Of a DNA stretch of 64,000 nt, positions 26,813 to 34,834 are shown in pieces. Each line of letters opens with the position of its first letter. The stretch's first letter is position 1. The DNA comes from Novosphingobium profundi (GTDB lineage Bacteria; Pseudomonadota; Alphaproteobacteria; Sphingomonadales; Sphingomonadaceae): the NCBI RefSeq assembly GCF_018491765.1, contig NZ_JABWCU010000017.1:1-64000 (forward strand), given 5' to 3'. The translations under genes and the position numbers were made by a program. The notes beneath the pieces are model-generated. The model did not search any database. It saw only the letters and a program-made list of their open reading frames with translations, and was not told the origin of the DNA.

Positions 26813-28576
26813 ATGACCAACCCGACCAAGGTCCGCCGCCCCGGCCTGAGGACCTTGCTCCTCTCGGCCGCCGGACTGGCCATGGTGCCAATGGCCCAGT
26901 CCGCACTGGCCCAGCCTGCACTGACCCAGCCCGCACTGGCCAAGGCCACACACGAAACCCTGTCCGTTCAGGCCGATCGCACTCTGGCCAGGACCACGCA
27001 CCTCTCCAGCCTGACCATCGCCCCGGGCGCCAAACTCTCCGCGCCCGAAGGCAAGTCGCTCACCCTGACGGTCGATGGCGTCGAGCGCAATCTCGCACCG
27101 GGCACCTACACAGGAGCCGTGGTGCTGACCGTCACGCCGCAAATGCCGTTCCGCTTCATGGACCTCCCCCCCGAGATGTTCCGGGCCGCCGTCGTCATCG
27201 ACGACGACCACTACATCGCCGACAAGTCGGTTGCCGCAGCCGTGCTCGGCGGAAAAGTGGGCGACACCAGCGCCAACGATCTGGTAATCCGGTCCGAAGG
27301 CGAAAATTTCAACGGCGTCTGGGTCGGCGGGCATTCGAACTACACGCTCAACGCGCCACGGATCACCCTGATCGGCAATGGTGGGAACGACTTCTCGGGC
27401 TTCGGCGCCGGCATCACCGTCACCGACGACGCCACCTTGACCCTGCACGATGCCCAGCTCGACAGCTGGGGCGCGATCCGCCCCGCGATCTTCGTCAACA
27501 AGCAGGGCAAGCTCAAGGTTTTCGACAGCCGTATCACCGTGCGCAACGGCACCCTGCCCGACGACTACGTCTTCGACTTCGCGCTCGGGAAGATGAAGAA
27601 GGTTCCCTGGCAGCTCGGTCTCTCGGGCAATGTGCGCGCGACCGTCATCGTCGATTCGGGTGAAGTCTACTACAAGCGCTCGACCATCCGCTCGGAAGGC
27701 TGGGGCGCGCTTTCGATCGATGCGCCAAAGCACGTGCGCATGCTCGTCGAGGACTGCCTGATCGAAACGAGCGACAGCGGCTACGGCGTGTTCTCCATCG
27801 GCGATTCGATTACCACCGTACGCAACAGCCATTTCGACGTTGCCGACATGGCCCTGATCATGGCGGCCAATGGTTCGGCCCACATCACCGATGGCACCAC
27901 CGTCGACAGCAAGCGCTTTGGCGTGATGATGTTCACCTATCCGCGCGCCGGGACCTTGCTGATCGATGGCAAGACGGTGATGAACACGGCCTCGACGGGG
28001 ATCCAGGCCAAAGGCACCGGCGGCAAGATCGTGATCGACGATGCCCGCATCATTCCTGCGAACGGCATCCTGATCCAGGCCATGATCGACGACAACGATC
28101 GCCAGCCCGGCGTGCCGCGCGCGGGCTACGCCTATGGCAACAAGACGCCCGCCGATCCCGATCTCGAAGTGTCGCTGCGCAACACCGAGCTCACTGGCGA
28201 CGTGGTCAATTCACGCACCAGTCAGGGCAACCTGTTCCTGACGCTGGAGAACGCAACACTGGAAGGTCGGGTGTCGAACGCCGAGCAGTCCCCGCGTACA
28301 GGGGCAAAGCCGAACGAGGCGAATTTCCGCCTCATCGGCGATGTCGCGAACGCCTTCGGTCCCCGCAAGGGCACCTTTGGCACCTACCTCACGCTCGACC
28401 TGGGAAGCACCTGGATCGTTACCGCCCCTTCCTACCTCGACAAGCTCACCATTCTGCCCGGCGCAAAGCTGGTCGGAAAGGATGGTACGCCAGTAACGAT
28501 CTCCGTTGACGGGGCGCAGATGAATCCGGCGAAACCCGGGTCCTACGTTGGCGCCATTGTCGTCGCGCCAGCCTGA
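26813..28576 (+). CDS. Secreted parallel beta-helix protein, paralogue 2
   Basis: 587 residues from the ATG at 26813, preceded by GAGAGG; an ATG at 26783 overlapping the hydrolase stop would add ten residues before the signal. The N-terminus has basic residues, then LLLSAAGLAMVPMAQSALAQ as export signal, followed by a short repetitive AQPALTQPALA segment. The body has G/D/N-rich strand repeats and matches paralogue 1 (440-2164) throughout, including VPWQLGLSGNVRATVIV and GYGVFSIGDS. No enzymatic signature is seen. Two copies in different operons of one regulon imply a real part in handling the substrate at the cell surface. Confidence 0.82.
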   Translation: MTNPTKVRRPGLRTLLLSAAGLAMVPMAQSALAQPALTQPALAKATHETLSVQADRTLARTTHLSSLTIAPGAKLSAPEGKSLTLTVDGVERNLAPGTYTGAVVLTVTPQMPFRFMDLPPEMFRAAVVIDDDHYIADKSVAAAVLGGKVGDTSANDLVIRSEGENFNGVWVGGHSNYTLNAPRITLIGNGGNDFSGFGAGITVTDDATLTLHDAQLDSWGAIRPAIFVNKQGKLKVFDSRITVRNGTLPDDYVFDFALGKMKKVPWQLGLSGNVRATVIVDSGEVYYKRSTIRSEGWGALSIDAPKHVRMLVEDCLIETSDSGYGVFSIGDSITTVRNSHFDVADMALIMAANGSAHITDGTTVDSKRFGVMMFTYPRAGTLLIDGKTVMNTASTGIQAKGTGGKIVIDDARIIPANGILIQAMIDDNDRQPGVPRAGYAYGNKTPADPDLEVSLRNTELTGDVVNSRTSQGNLFLTLENATLEGRVSNAEQSPRTGAKPNEANFRLIGDVANAFGPRKGTFGTYLTLDLGSTWIVTAPSYLDKLTILPGAKLVGKDGTPVTISVDGAQMNPAKPGSYVGAIVVAPA

Positions 28577-28590
28577 GCAGGCTGCGCTCC

Positions 28591-29817
28591 ATGGCAGATA
28601 CTCGCGCAGACACGATCGAGACCGGCAGGGAACTGCCGGTCTCGTTCTTTGGCGTACTCATGCTGCTGGCCGCGTTCGGACCGCTCGCGACCGACACCTA
28701 CCTTTCCGCCTTCCCGGAGATGGCGCACGACTTGGGCACGAGCCGCACCGAAGTCGCCTCCAGCCTCACGGTCTTCGTGGCGGGGCTGGCAGGAGGCCAA
28801 CTGCTTTATGGCCCCCTAAGTGATCGCTTCGGCCGCAAACGCCCGCTTCTGGCCGGTATCGCCATCTATACGCTGGCCAGCGCCGGGTGCCTGCTCCCGC
28901 TCGACCTGACCGGATTCCTGGCTATGCGGCTAGGCCAGGCACTGGGGGGATGCTCGGGCATCATCCTGGGCCGCGCGATGATCCGGGACCGGCTCGATGC
29001 GCACGATGTCGCCCGATCCTTCTCGACGCTCTCGATGATCAACGTGGCCATGCCGCTGATCGCTCCAGCCATCGGCGCCGTGATCCTGTGGTTCGCCGAC
29101 TGGCAGGCTATCTTCGTCATGCTGGTCGGGCTTGGCCTGGCAGCCTTTCTTGCCGTGGCCGTAGGGATCGAGGAAACCCTGCCCGCCTCCCGGCGCACCG
29201 TCACGCTGCATCCGGGAGCAACCCTCGCGAACTATATTCGGCTACTGAGCAATGCCCGGTTCGTCTGGGCTGCCCTGGCCACTGCGGCGGCTTCGGGCAC
29301 GTTCTTCGCCTTCCTGACCGGCTCGCCGGTTGCATTCATGGTGCACTTCGGCTTCGGCCGCGTCGAATTCACCGCGCTGTTCACCGCCGCGCTATTGGCC
29401 ATGGCGGCGGGCGGACAGATCAACCGACGCTGGCTTGCGCACCGGACCCCGGCGGCGATCGCGGGAGGCGTCTTGCCGGCCTTGTGCCTGACCGCAGCCC
29501 TGCTGGTACCTGGAATACAGACCGGACCGGCCCTGGCCTGCGGGTTGATTGTCCTGGTCATGGCGCAGTTGGGCTTCATCCTGCCGAACTGCGCAGCAAG
29601 TGCGATGAACGCCTGTTCGGCCGGGACCGGCAGCGCGGCCGCCCTACTCGGCGCGATCCAGTTCGCAGGCGGTTTGGTCGGCAGCGCCGCCAGTGCCACC
29701 GTGTGGCTGGGTGATGCGTTCACCATGGCTCTTGTGGTGGCGATCCTTCCCCTCGGCACGGCCTTCGCCTGGTGGCGTTACACCCGTAGCCAATCCCGCA
29801 TCGGTTCCGCCCGTTGA
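28591..29817 (+). CDS. Bcr/CflA-type MFS efflux transporter
   Basis: 408 residues, 12 predicted TM segments. FGPLATDTYLSAFPEMAHDL in TM1 and LLYGPLSDRFGRKRPLLAGI (motif A) are characteristic of the Bcr/CflA drug-efflux branch. It starts 14 bases after the beta-helix stop. A perfect 12-bp hairpin with a T-rich tail lies inside codons 9-20, so transcription from upstream may be attenuated here. It probably exports a toxic substrate or intermediate, or is a neighbour outside the regulon. Confidence 0.85.
   Translation: MADTRADTIETGRELPVSFFGVLMLLAAFGPLATDTYLSAFPEMAHDLGTSRTEVASSLTVFVAGLAGGQLLYGPLSDRFGRKRPLLAGIAIYTLASAGCLLPLDLTGFLAMRLGQALGGCSGIILGRAMIRDRLDAHDVARSFSTLSMINVAMPLIAPAIGAVILWFADWQAIFVMLVGLGLAAFLAVAVGIEETLPASRRTVTLHPGATLANYIRLLSNARFVWAALATAAASGTFFAFLTGSPVAFMVHFGFGRVEFTALFTAALLAMAAGGQINRRWLAHRTPAAIAGGVLPALCLTAALLVPGIQTGPALACGLIVLVMAQLGFILPNCAASAMNACSAGTGSAAALLGAIQFAGGLVGSAASATVWLGDAFTMALVVAILPLGTAFAWWRYTRSQSRIGSAR
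28617..28650 (+). terminator. Terminator-like hairpin inside the Bcr/CflA gene
   Basis: Perfect arms cgagaccggcag and ctgccggtctcg around ggaa, followed by TTCTTT, at codons 9-20 of the efflux gene. It fits the end of the long 22190-28576 operon but lies within coding sequence. Confidence 0.5.
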
Positions 29818-29824
29818 TCCACAA

Positions 29825-29857
29825 AGCGGTTGATCTGACGACATCAGATCAACCGCT
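29825..29857. terminator. Bidirectional hairpin terminator
   Basis: Perfect 14-bp arms agcggttgatctga and tcagatcaaccgct with loop cgaca lie between two converging MFS genes. No long T-tract follows on either strand, so its strength is uncertain. Confidence 0.6.
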
Positions 29858-29908
29858 CTGGAACCGATTTTGGCGCGCGCTTGAAGGGCCAGGTTATCTC
29901 ACGATGAT

Positions 29909-31150
29909 CTAGTCGCGGGTAAAGCGATAGGCAGGCAGCGTCGCGAACAGTCCCATGACGAGAAGGATCGTCACCGCAAAGACCTTGCCCATCGCCGCAT
30001 AGGTCCCGGTCAGATCGTGCACCGCGCCCATCGAAAGGATCCCGCAAGCGATCCCGAAATTGGCAAAGCCGTATAGCCGGCCATAGATAGCGCCGTAGTG
30101 CCTGAGACCGAAGTAACGCGAGGCAAGATAGGCAAGGATGCTCATTTCCGCCCCCTGCCCCAACCCCAGCAACAGAGCGCCCGGCCGCGCCAGCGCCGCG
30201 CTGCCCGAAAGGTGCAGCAACCACACGCCCAGCGCCGCGCCACCGAAATAGACCAGCACGATACGCGGGCTCGTCGTCCGGTCGAGGAGCAGTCCTGAAC
30301 TCAATTGCCCAACCATCCCGCCGATGTAGATCATTGACAGCACCGTTGCCGCATCCGCGCCGGCCATGCCCCGCTCGGTCAGCATCGGGAAGAGATGCGC
30401 GACCGTGCCGATGATGGTGAAGGGGGCGAGGAACATGGCCGCGCCCAGCATCCAGAACACGCGGTCCCGGATCGCCTGCGCGGGCGTCGCTCCCGGGACC
30501 TCGCCCGCATGTTCGGCCTCGACCGGCCCGGCCCGCTCGTCCGCGCGTGGCTCGCGCAGGAACAGGACAAGGATCGGAAGTCCCCAGAACGCAACCAGTG
30601 CGGCAATGCCGAGGTAGGCGTGCTGCCAGCCGTAACTTTCAATCCAGGGCTGGACGAGCTTGGGGATTATCGCTGCACCCAACGCCGAACCACAGGCGAT
30701 GGTCGCCCCCGTCACGACCCCGCGATGACGCGAGAACCACAGCGCGAGCACCTTGGTATAGGAAGAATAGCAATGCACCGAGATGCACGCCGATATCACC
30801 AGGGAGAGTGCCAGATAGTGCCAGACCTGGGTCACCAGGGCCATCGCGGCATTGGCCAGGGCAAACAGCACGACGACGGGCAGCAGAACGCGCCGCACGC
30901 CGAAACGATCGAGCAGGCGTCCGCCGGTCGGGGCAAAGACGGCGACCGCCAGCGGAGACATCAGCATGACCGCCGAAATCATCGTGCGACTGAGATCGAA
31001 CGTTTCGGCAACGGGCTTCATGAACATTCCGGCAACCGCCGAAACCATGGGCGTCGGCCCGACCGACATACCCGCCGCACAGGCGAGTGTGACAATCACC
31101 GATTGTCGGGTGAATTCGCGCATGCGCGACGCCGATGCCACTTCGCGCAT
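29909..31150 (-). CDS. MFS transporter 2 (OFA/monocarboxylate-like)
   Basis: 413 residues with 12 hydrophobic segments, GGRLLDRFGVRRVLLP after TM2 and a second GLLLDRTTSPRIVLVY. It shares order and motifs with MFS transporter 1. The ATG at 31150 overlaps the stop of the EthD gene (TGATG), so it is translationally coupled as the last gene of the MaoC-EthD operon. An alternative in-frame ATG lies at 31123. It probably imports the substrate or a related acid. Regulation should follow operator 10 upstream of the operon. Confidence 0.85.
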   Translation of the reverse strand: MREVASASRMREFTRQSVIVTLACAAGMSVGPTPMVSAVAGMFMKPVAETFDLSRTMISAVMLMSPLAVAVFAPTGGRLLDRFGVRRVLLPVVVLFALANAAMALVTQVWHYLALSLVISACISVHCYSSYTKVLALWFSRHRGVVTGATIACGSALGAAIIPKLVQPWIESYGWQHAYLGIAALVAFWGLPILVLFLREPRADERAGPVEAEHAGEVPGATPAQAIRDRVFWMLGAAMFLAPFTIIGTVAHLFPMLTERGMAGADAATVLSMIYIGGMVGQLSSGLLLDRTTSPRIVLVYFGGAALGVWLLHLSGSAALARPGALLLGLGQGAEMSILAYLASRYFGLRHYGAIYGRLYGFANFGIACGILSMGAVHDLTGTYAAMGKVFAVTILLVMGLFATLPAYRFTRD

Positions 31151-31809
31151 CAGGCCTGATGGTCCTTGGGCAGGAGAATGACGCGTTCGTGCACGACGAC
31201 CGCAGCCACCAGGCGCACCTTGCCTTCGAGCCTGGCAACGAGCGCGGCCAGAACCGCCTCCGCCTGCTCGGCATCGCGGCCCCACACCTCGAGCGCGTAG
31301 TCCATGGCCGGAACCTCGAGGCCCGGCAGGTTGGTCGAGCCGGTTGGCTCCCCCAATCGCGAAAGTACGAGACCGTCCTCAGGTACGATCCGGCGCAAGG
31401 CGACTTCGGGCGAAGTCTCGCAGGCCAAGAAGCCGATCGCCTTGAACGGGTTTCCCTCGCGACGGGGTACCGCGAGTACGTGTTCTTCGGCGATAAAGCC
31501 GGTCCGCATGCCCACGAAGTTCGGACCATCCTCGAACCATTTCATCACTTCGGGACGCTCGGCCATGCGGCGCAAGCCATCCTCGGTGGCGAAATGCAGT
31601 TGCGCGATCCCGTCGAGTTGCGCGCCGAAGGACATATCCTCGCGGGCGATCGCAAGCCGGTTACCCGCGCGGACAACCTCGTTGGAAACATAGCCCATGA
31701 GGTCGTGGACCCCTTGTGACATCGGCGCGTGCACGTTGAGCCAGTAGTCCACGTAACCGTCATGGCTCAGCCCCTCGCGGGCGATCTGCATTCCGAAGCT
31801 CTTGAACAT
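31150..31809 (-). CDS. EthD-like dimeric alpha/beta-barrel protein
   Basis: 219 residues. MFKSFGMQIAREGLSHDGYV, then YWLNVHAPMSQGVHDLMGYV is the EthD pattern (Y-W-x4-H-A-P), and it aligns with the EthD protein at 2215-2865, including a shared DGIAxLxxxxxDGLxxMA block and a DGPNF(I/V)G motif. Start and stop overlap both neighbours by TGATG, so three genes are translated as a unit. Function undefined; co-occurrence with oxygenases suggests transformation of a reactive intermediate. Confidence 0.8.
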   Translation of the reverse strand: MFKSFGMQIAREGLSHDGYVDYWLNVHAPMSQGVHDLMGYVSNEVVRAGNRLAIAREDMSFGAQLDGIAQLHFATEDGLRRMAERPEVMKWFEDGPNFVGMRTGFIAEEHVLAVPRREGNPFKAIGFLACETSPEVALRRIVPEDGLVLSRLGEPTGSTNLPGLEVPAMDYALEVWGRDAEQAEAVLAALVARLEGKVRLVAAVVVHERVILLPKDHQA

Positions 31810-32525
31810 CAGCCGCACTCCCCGGCCGGAAGCGTTGCGGGAATGGCCACCGACAGTTCGCGTGCGCCGAACGCCTTGATCAGGCCGAAGGTAATGGCGC
31901 CATGGGCGAACCACTCTTTCGCCTCGGGCGTGCCGATCATCTGCAGTTCCTCTTCGGGGCTATCGAAGTAGGCCTGCGCGATGCCTTCGATGTCGGCACA
32001 CTCCATCGGCGTGACGTCCAATTCGGGCAGACGCGTGAGCACCTTGCACGGCACGAAGCCGCGCAAGTAGGGGATCGCGTGGCACATCGCGCCGTGTTCG
32101 CCGACCCACTCGTTCATGAATCCTTCCTCACTCAGCGCCGGATTGCGGGTGAGAAAGGCGTTGTTGCGGCACCCCGGGCGCGGGTCGGGAACGGGGATGA
32201 GCGCATGCTCCTGCACGAGAAGCGTATTGGCACATGCAATGGTTGCGGTGCGCACGGCGCGCCAGGCCTTGCCGGCTTCGGTCCCAAGAGCTGCGTGCCA
32301 CGCCGCCTCATCCGCGACCCAGAACTCGGCGAAGGCATCGACTTCGGCCGGAACAGCCAACTGGACGATGTCCTTGCGCGCCGGAACGGGATTGGCAGAC
32401 TGCAAGGTGAATCCGGCCACGTGCGGGCAGGATTGCGCAAAGGCGCCTGCCGCCTCGGCAAGCGCACCAAGCGCCGCCTCGTCCGCAGGGTTACGGGTTA
32501 CATAGAGTTCGAAGATCTTGAGCAT
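31809..32525 (-). CDS. Double Dabb/EthD-like protein
   Basis: 238 residues with two ferredoxin-like halves: MLKIFELYVTRNPADEAALG, and CRNNAFLTRNPALSEEGFMN followed by EWVGEHGAMCHAIPYLRGFV. The second carries the W-x3-H signature. It belongs to the same broad group as its neighbour but is diverged. Its stop overlaps the next ATG. ATG at 32525 has no strong RBS; it lies 34 bases after the MaoC-like gene. Confidence 0.72.
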   Translation of the reverse strand: MLKIFELYVTRNPADEAALGALAEAAGAFAQSCPHVAGFTLQSANPVPARKDIVQLAVPAEVDAFAEFWVADEAAWHAALGTEAGKAWRAVRTATIACANTLLVQEHALIPVPDPRPGCRNNAFLTRNPALSEEGFMNEWVGEHGAMCHAIPYLRGFVPCKVLTRLPELDVTPMECADIEGIAQAYFDSPEEELQMIGTPEAKEWFAHGAITFGLIKAFGARELSVAIPATLPAGECG

Positions 32526-32559
32526 GTCGTGGGTCCGATCGTAGACGCAAAAGGAAGGT

Positions 32560-34212
32560 TCAGGAGGCCGCGGCAGGTACCGGCGGCTCGCTGTCGAGCC
32601 CGCGCACCGCATCGGCGACAGGATCGGCCTTGCCATCCAGGCGCGAGGGCAGCGCGACGGTCGCCCCGCCCGCTTCCCAGATGTCGCCATCGAGATTTTC
32701 GATCCACCACGCCAGATCGACGACATACTGACCGTTCAGCACGTACTTGTCATAAACGTAGGACTTCACGATCGCGAGGTCCTCGGTCATGCCGTGCGTG
32801 CTGACAAAGCGCCCTTCCATGCCCGGCACATGGCTCAGGAAGCGGCGTGCGTCGGGATGTCCCGGGATCGTCTTGCCATTGAGCGCGAACGCCTTGGGAT
32901 TGAGGATGCCCCAGCGAATATTGCGGATCCAGCCATGGTCGCCCATCCAATTGTTGATGTGGCGGATCGCATATTCGCGCCCCATGTAATTGATCAGGAT
33001 CGAACGGTTGTCGCCTTCCTCATGGATGTCGGCGGTGTTGATCACCGCATCCTCGGTCTTGGGCGCGTCGGGCTGGGGGACGAGTCCTTGTGGCAGGGCC
33101 GGGACGGGCGGGATCTGGATATCGCGACGATGCGTTACATAGATGCCGGTATTGGTTTCTCGTACGATTTGCGGAGCGGGCTTCACATCGCCCAGGAGTT
33201 CGTGGCGTATCGTTCGACTTCCCCCCGAGCCCATGCCCCATGGCGCGACGGGAGCCACGCTTTTCTCCACCGGACCGTCGGCGGTCCAAGTCGGACGATC
33301 ACCGATCTTGACGTCCTCCCAGTAGAGGGGCGCTGCACCCTGGCGATGTTCCCCGCGCCAGAGCCCCTTGATCGTCTCCCAGTCGGCGTCGGTGTAGACA
33401 TGCGGCTTGCGCTGACGCCAGTCGGGGCTGTCCCAGATATCCTTGAAAGTTGGATGTTCGGGCGCCAGGCCCGGCTTGTAGATGCGCAATCCACGGAAGT
33501 TGCGGAAGATGACATCCTGCACCTTCTCGCCGTGCTGGTTGTAGATGCTGCCCGAACTGGTGAAGGCAAGATAGCGGTAGATCGACCCGCCCTGCGGCGT
33601 CAGGTCCTTTATCTCGCGGTGGTTGATGACGAGATAAAGCGTGTCGCCGGGATAGATCGGGCGATAGCTGGTGATCTCGTGGTTGAGATCGGCCGCCAGC
33701 AGGGTGTCGGTCCCGCCGGACGGATAGGGTTGAATGATCGCATCGTCGTTTGCCGCGAACGTCGGGAAGGCGAGCATGTCCTTGTAGCCAAGGCTGCGCG
33801 CATAGTCCGCGTCATTGTAGACCTTGTTGTCCGGGTCGTACTTGGCATTGTCGTAGGCGACCCAGGCCGGATCCGCGACGACGATCGAATTGATCCCAGG
33901 CCGCCCCGTCAGCTTACCCGAAACGAGCGCCGCCACATCAACCGGACCGCGCGCGTTGATCGCGGCCACTTCGGCCCAGTATTTGGCCAGCCCCGCCTTC
34001 TCCTTCTCGGTGTAGACCCCGGGGTAGAGCGTCTCGAACGGACTGGCAGCTTCGTTTGCGGCGGCGACCGCCGCGGCACGTGCCGCCGCCGGAGCACACG
34101 GCTGCACGAGAAGGGCGGCAACGCCAATCGCCATGCCGACCCCCAGCCTTCGGATATGGCAACTTGTAAACGCACTTGCCGATTTCAAACCTGATTTCGC
34201 AGGGTTCGTCAT
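32560..34212 (-). CDS. MaoC-like double hot-dog protein with signal peptide
   Basis: 550 residues. After a positively charged start comes LGVGMAIGVAALLVQPCAPAA, a Sec-type signal or anchor. The mature part has KVYNDADYARSLGYKDMLAF then PTF, followed by YRPIYPGDTLYLVINHREIK and GSIYNQHGEKVQDVIFRNFR, the layout of MaoC/FAS1-type hydratase hot-dog domains. A second hot-dog-like segment (about 395-530) contains NYMGREYAIRHINNWMGDHG. Hydratases of this fold are normally cytoplasmic CoA enzymes, so export is unusual. GGGAGAGAG precedes the ATG at 34212. First gene of the operon; operator 10 lies 25 bases upstream. Confidence 0.72.
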   Translation of the reverse strand: MTNPAKSGLKSASAFTSCHIRRLGVGMAIGVAALLVQPCAPAAARAAAVAAANEAASPFETLYPGVYTEKEKAGLAKYWAEVAAINARGPVDVAALVSGKLTGRPGINSIVVADPAWVAYDNAKYDPDNKVYNDADYARSLGYKDMLAFPTFAANDDAIIQPYPSGGTDTLLAADLNHEITSYRPIYPGDTLYLVINHREIKDLTPQGGSIYRYLAFTSSGSIYNQHGEKVQDVIFRNFRGLRIYKPGLAPEHPTFKDIWDSPDWRQRKPHVYTDADWETIKGLWRGEHRQGAAPLYWEDVKIGDRPTWTADGPVEKSVAPVAPWGMGSGGSRTIRHELLGDVKPAPQIVRETNTGIYVTHRRDIQIPPVPALPQGLVPQPDAPKTEDAVINTADIHEEGDNRSILINYMGREYAIRHINNWMGDHGWIRNIRWGILNPKAFALNGKTIPGHPDARRFLSHVPGMEGRFVSTHGMTEDLAIVKSYVYDKYVLNGQYVVDLAWWIENLDGDIWEAGGATVALPSRLDGKADPVADAVRGLDSEPPVPAAAS

Positions 34213-34834
34213 AGCTCTCTCCCAAAGTCGAATTTATTTCTCTTATCGAGGAATAAAGGAGTGGTTGCGGCGTGTAAAGGGACTGATTCCGACCGTTGAA
34301 ATCGGCCCCGCATGGCCATCCCGAGCCCCCTCTGGAAGGTCCTCAAGCTACAGAAAAAATAATCCAGACAGTAACTTCACCACCACCCTTGCCGCGCTGA
34401 ACATCGCCATGGGGTTTGCGCATAGTTTTTCGGGCATACCCTCAGACCGGTCAGACAAGCCCTTGCACAGTCGCCCGAATCGAATTGCTTTCACGCCGTG
34501 GTCCGAACCGAAATTCGCTAGCGACTGTTGATTGCCACTGAGAAGTGATGGAGTGGATGCCCCCTCCCCACGGCATCGAATGAGCACATGTGATGTTTCC
34601 GAACGGGCGCGCGCTCCTCCGCAAGAAGCTTAGCCGTGGTCAGTTGCACCCCTTTCTGCCCCAGCAGTCGCGTTGCATTGTGGCGATGGAGGCTTGTGGC
34701 ACCGCCCATTTCTGGGCGCGCAACAAGCCTGATACATGACCGCATCCGATCACACGCCGGCGCCACTTTCACAACACTTGCACGACAGGGGGCATCCTTA
34801 CGTGCCTGGCCACTCACCCAAATATAGGGTTCAT
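34213..34834. other. Intergenic boundary between catabolic island and chemotaxis genes
   Basis: Apart from operator 10 at 34237-34254 I see no supported gene. Short open frames on the minus strand (for example 34518-34868) look like decayed or non-coding sequence, possibly mobile-element debris, but I cannot match them to a named family. Confidence 0.4.
34237..34254. promoter_or_regulatory. Island operator, copy 10
   Basis: Core TTTCTC-TTATCG-AGGAAT, one mismatch to ATTCYC-N6-RGGAAT, 25 bases upstream of the MaoC-like gene. It is the rightmost copy and marks the island's edge. Confidence 0.6.
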
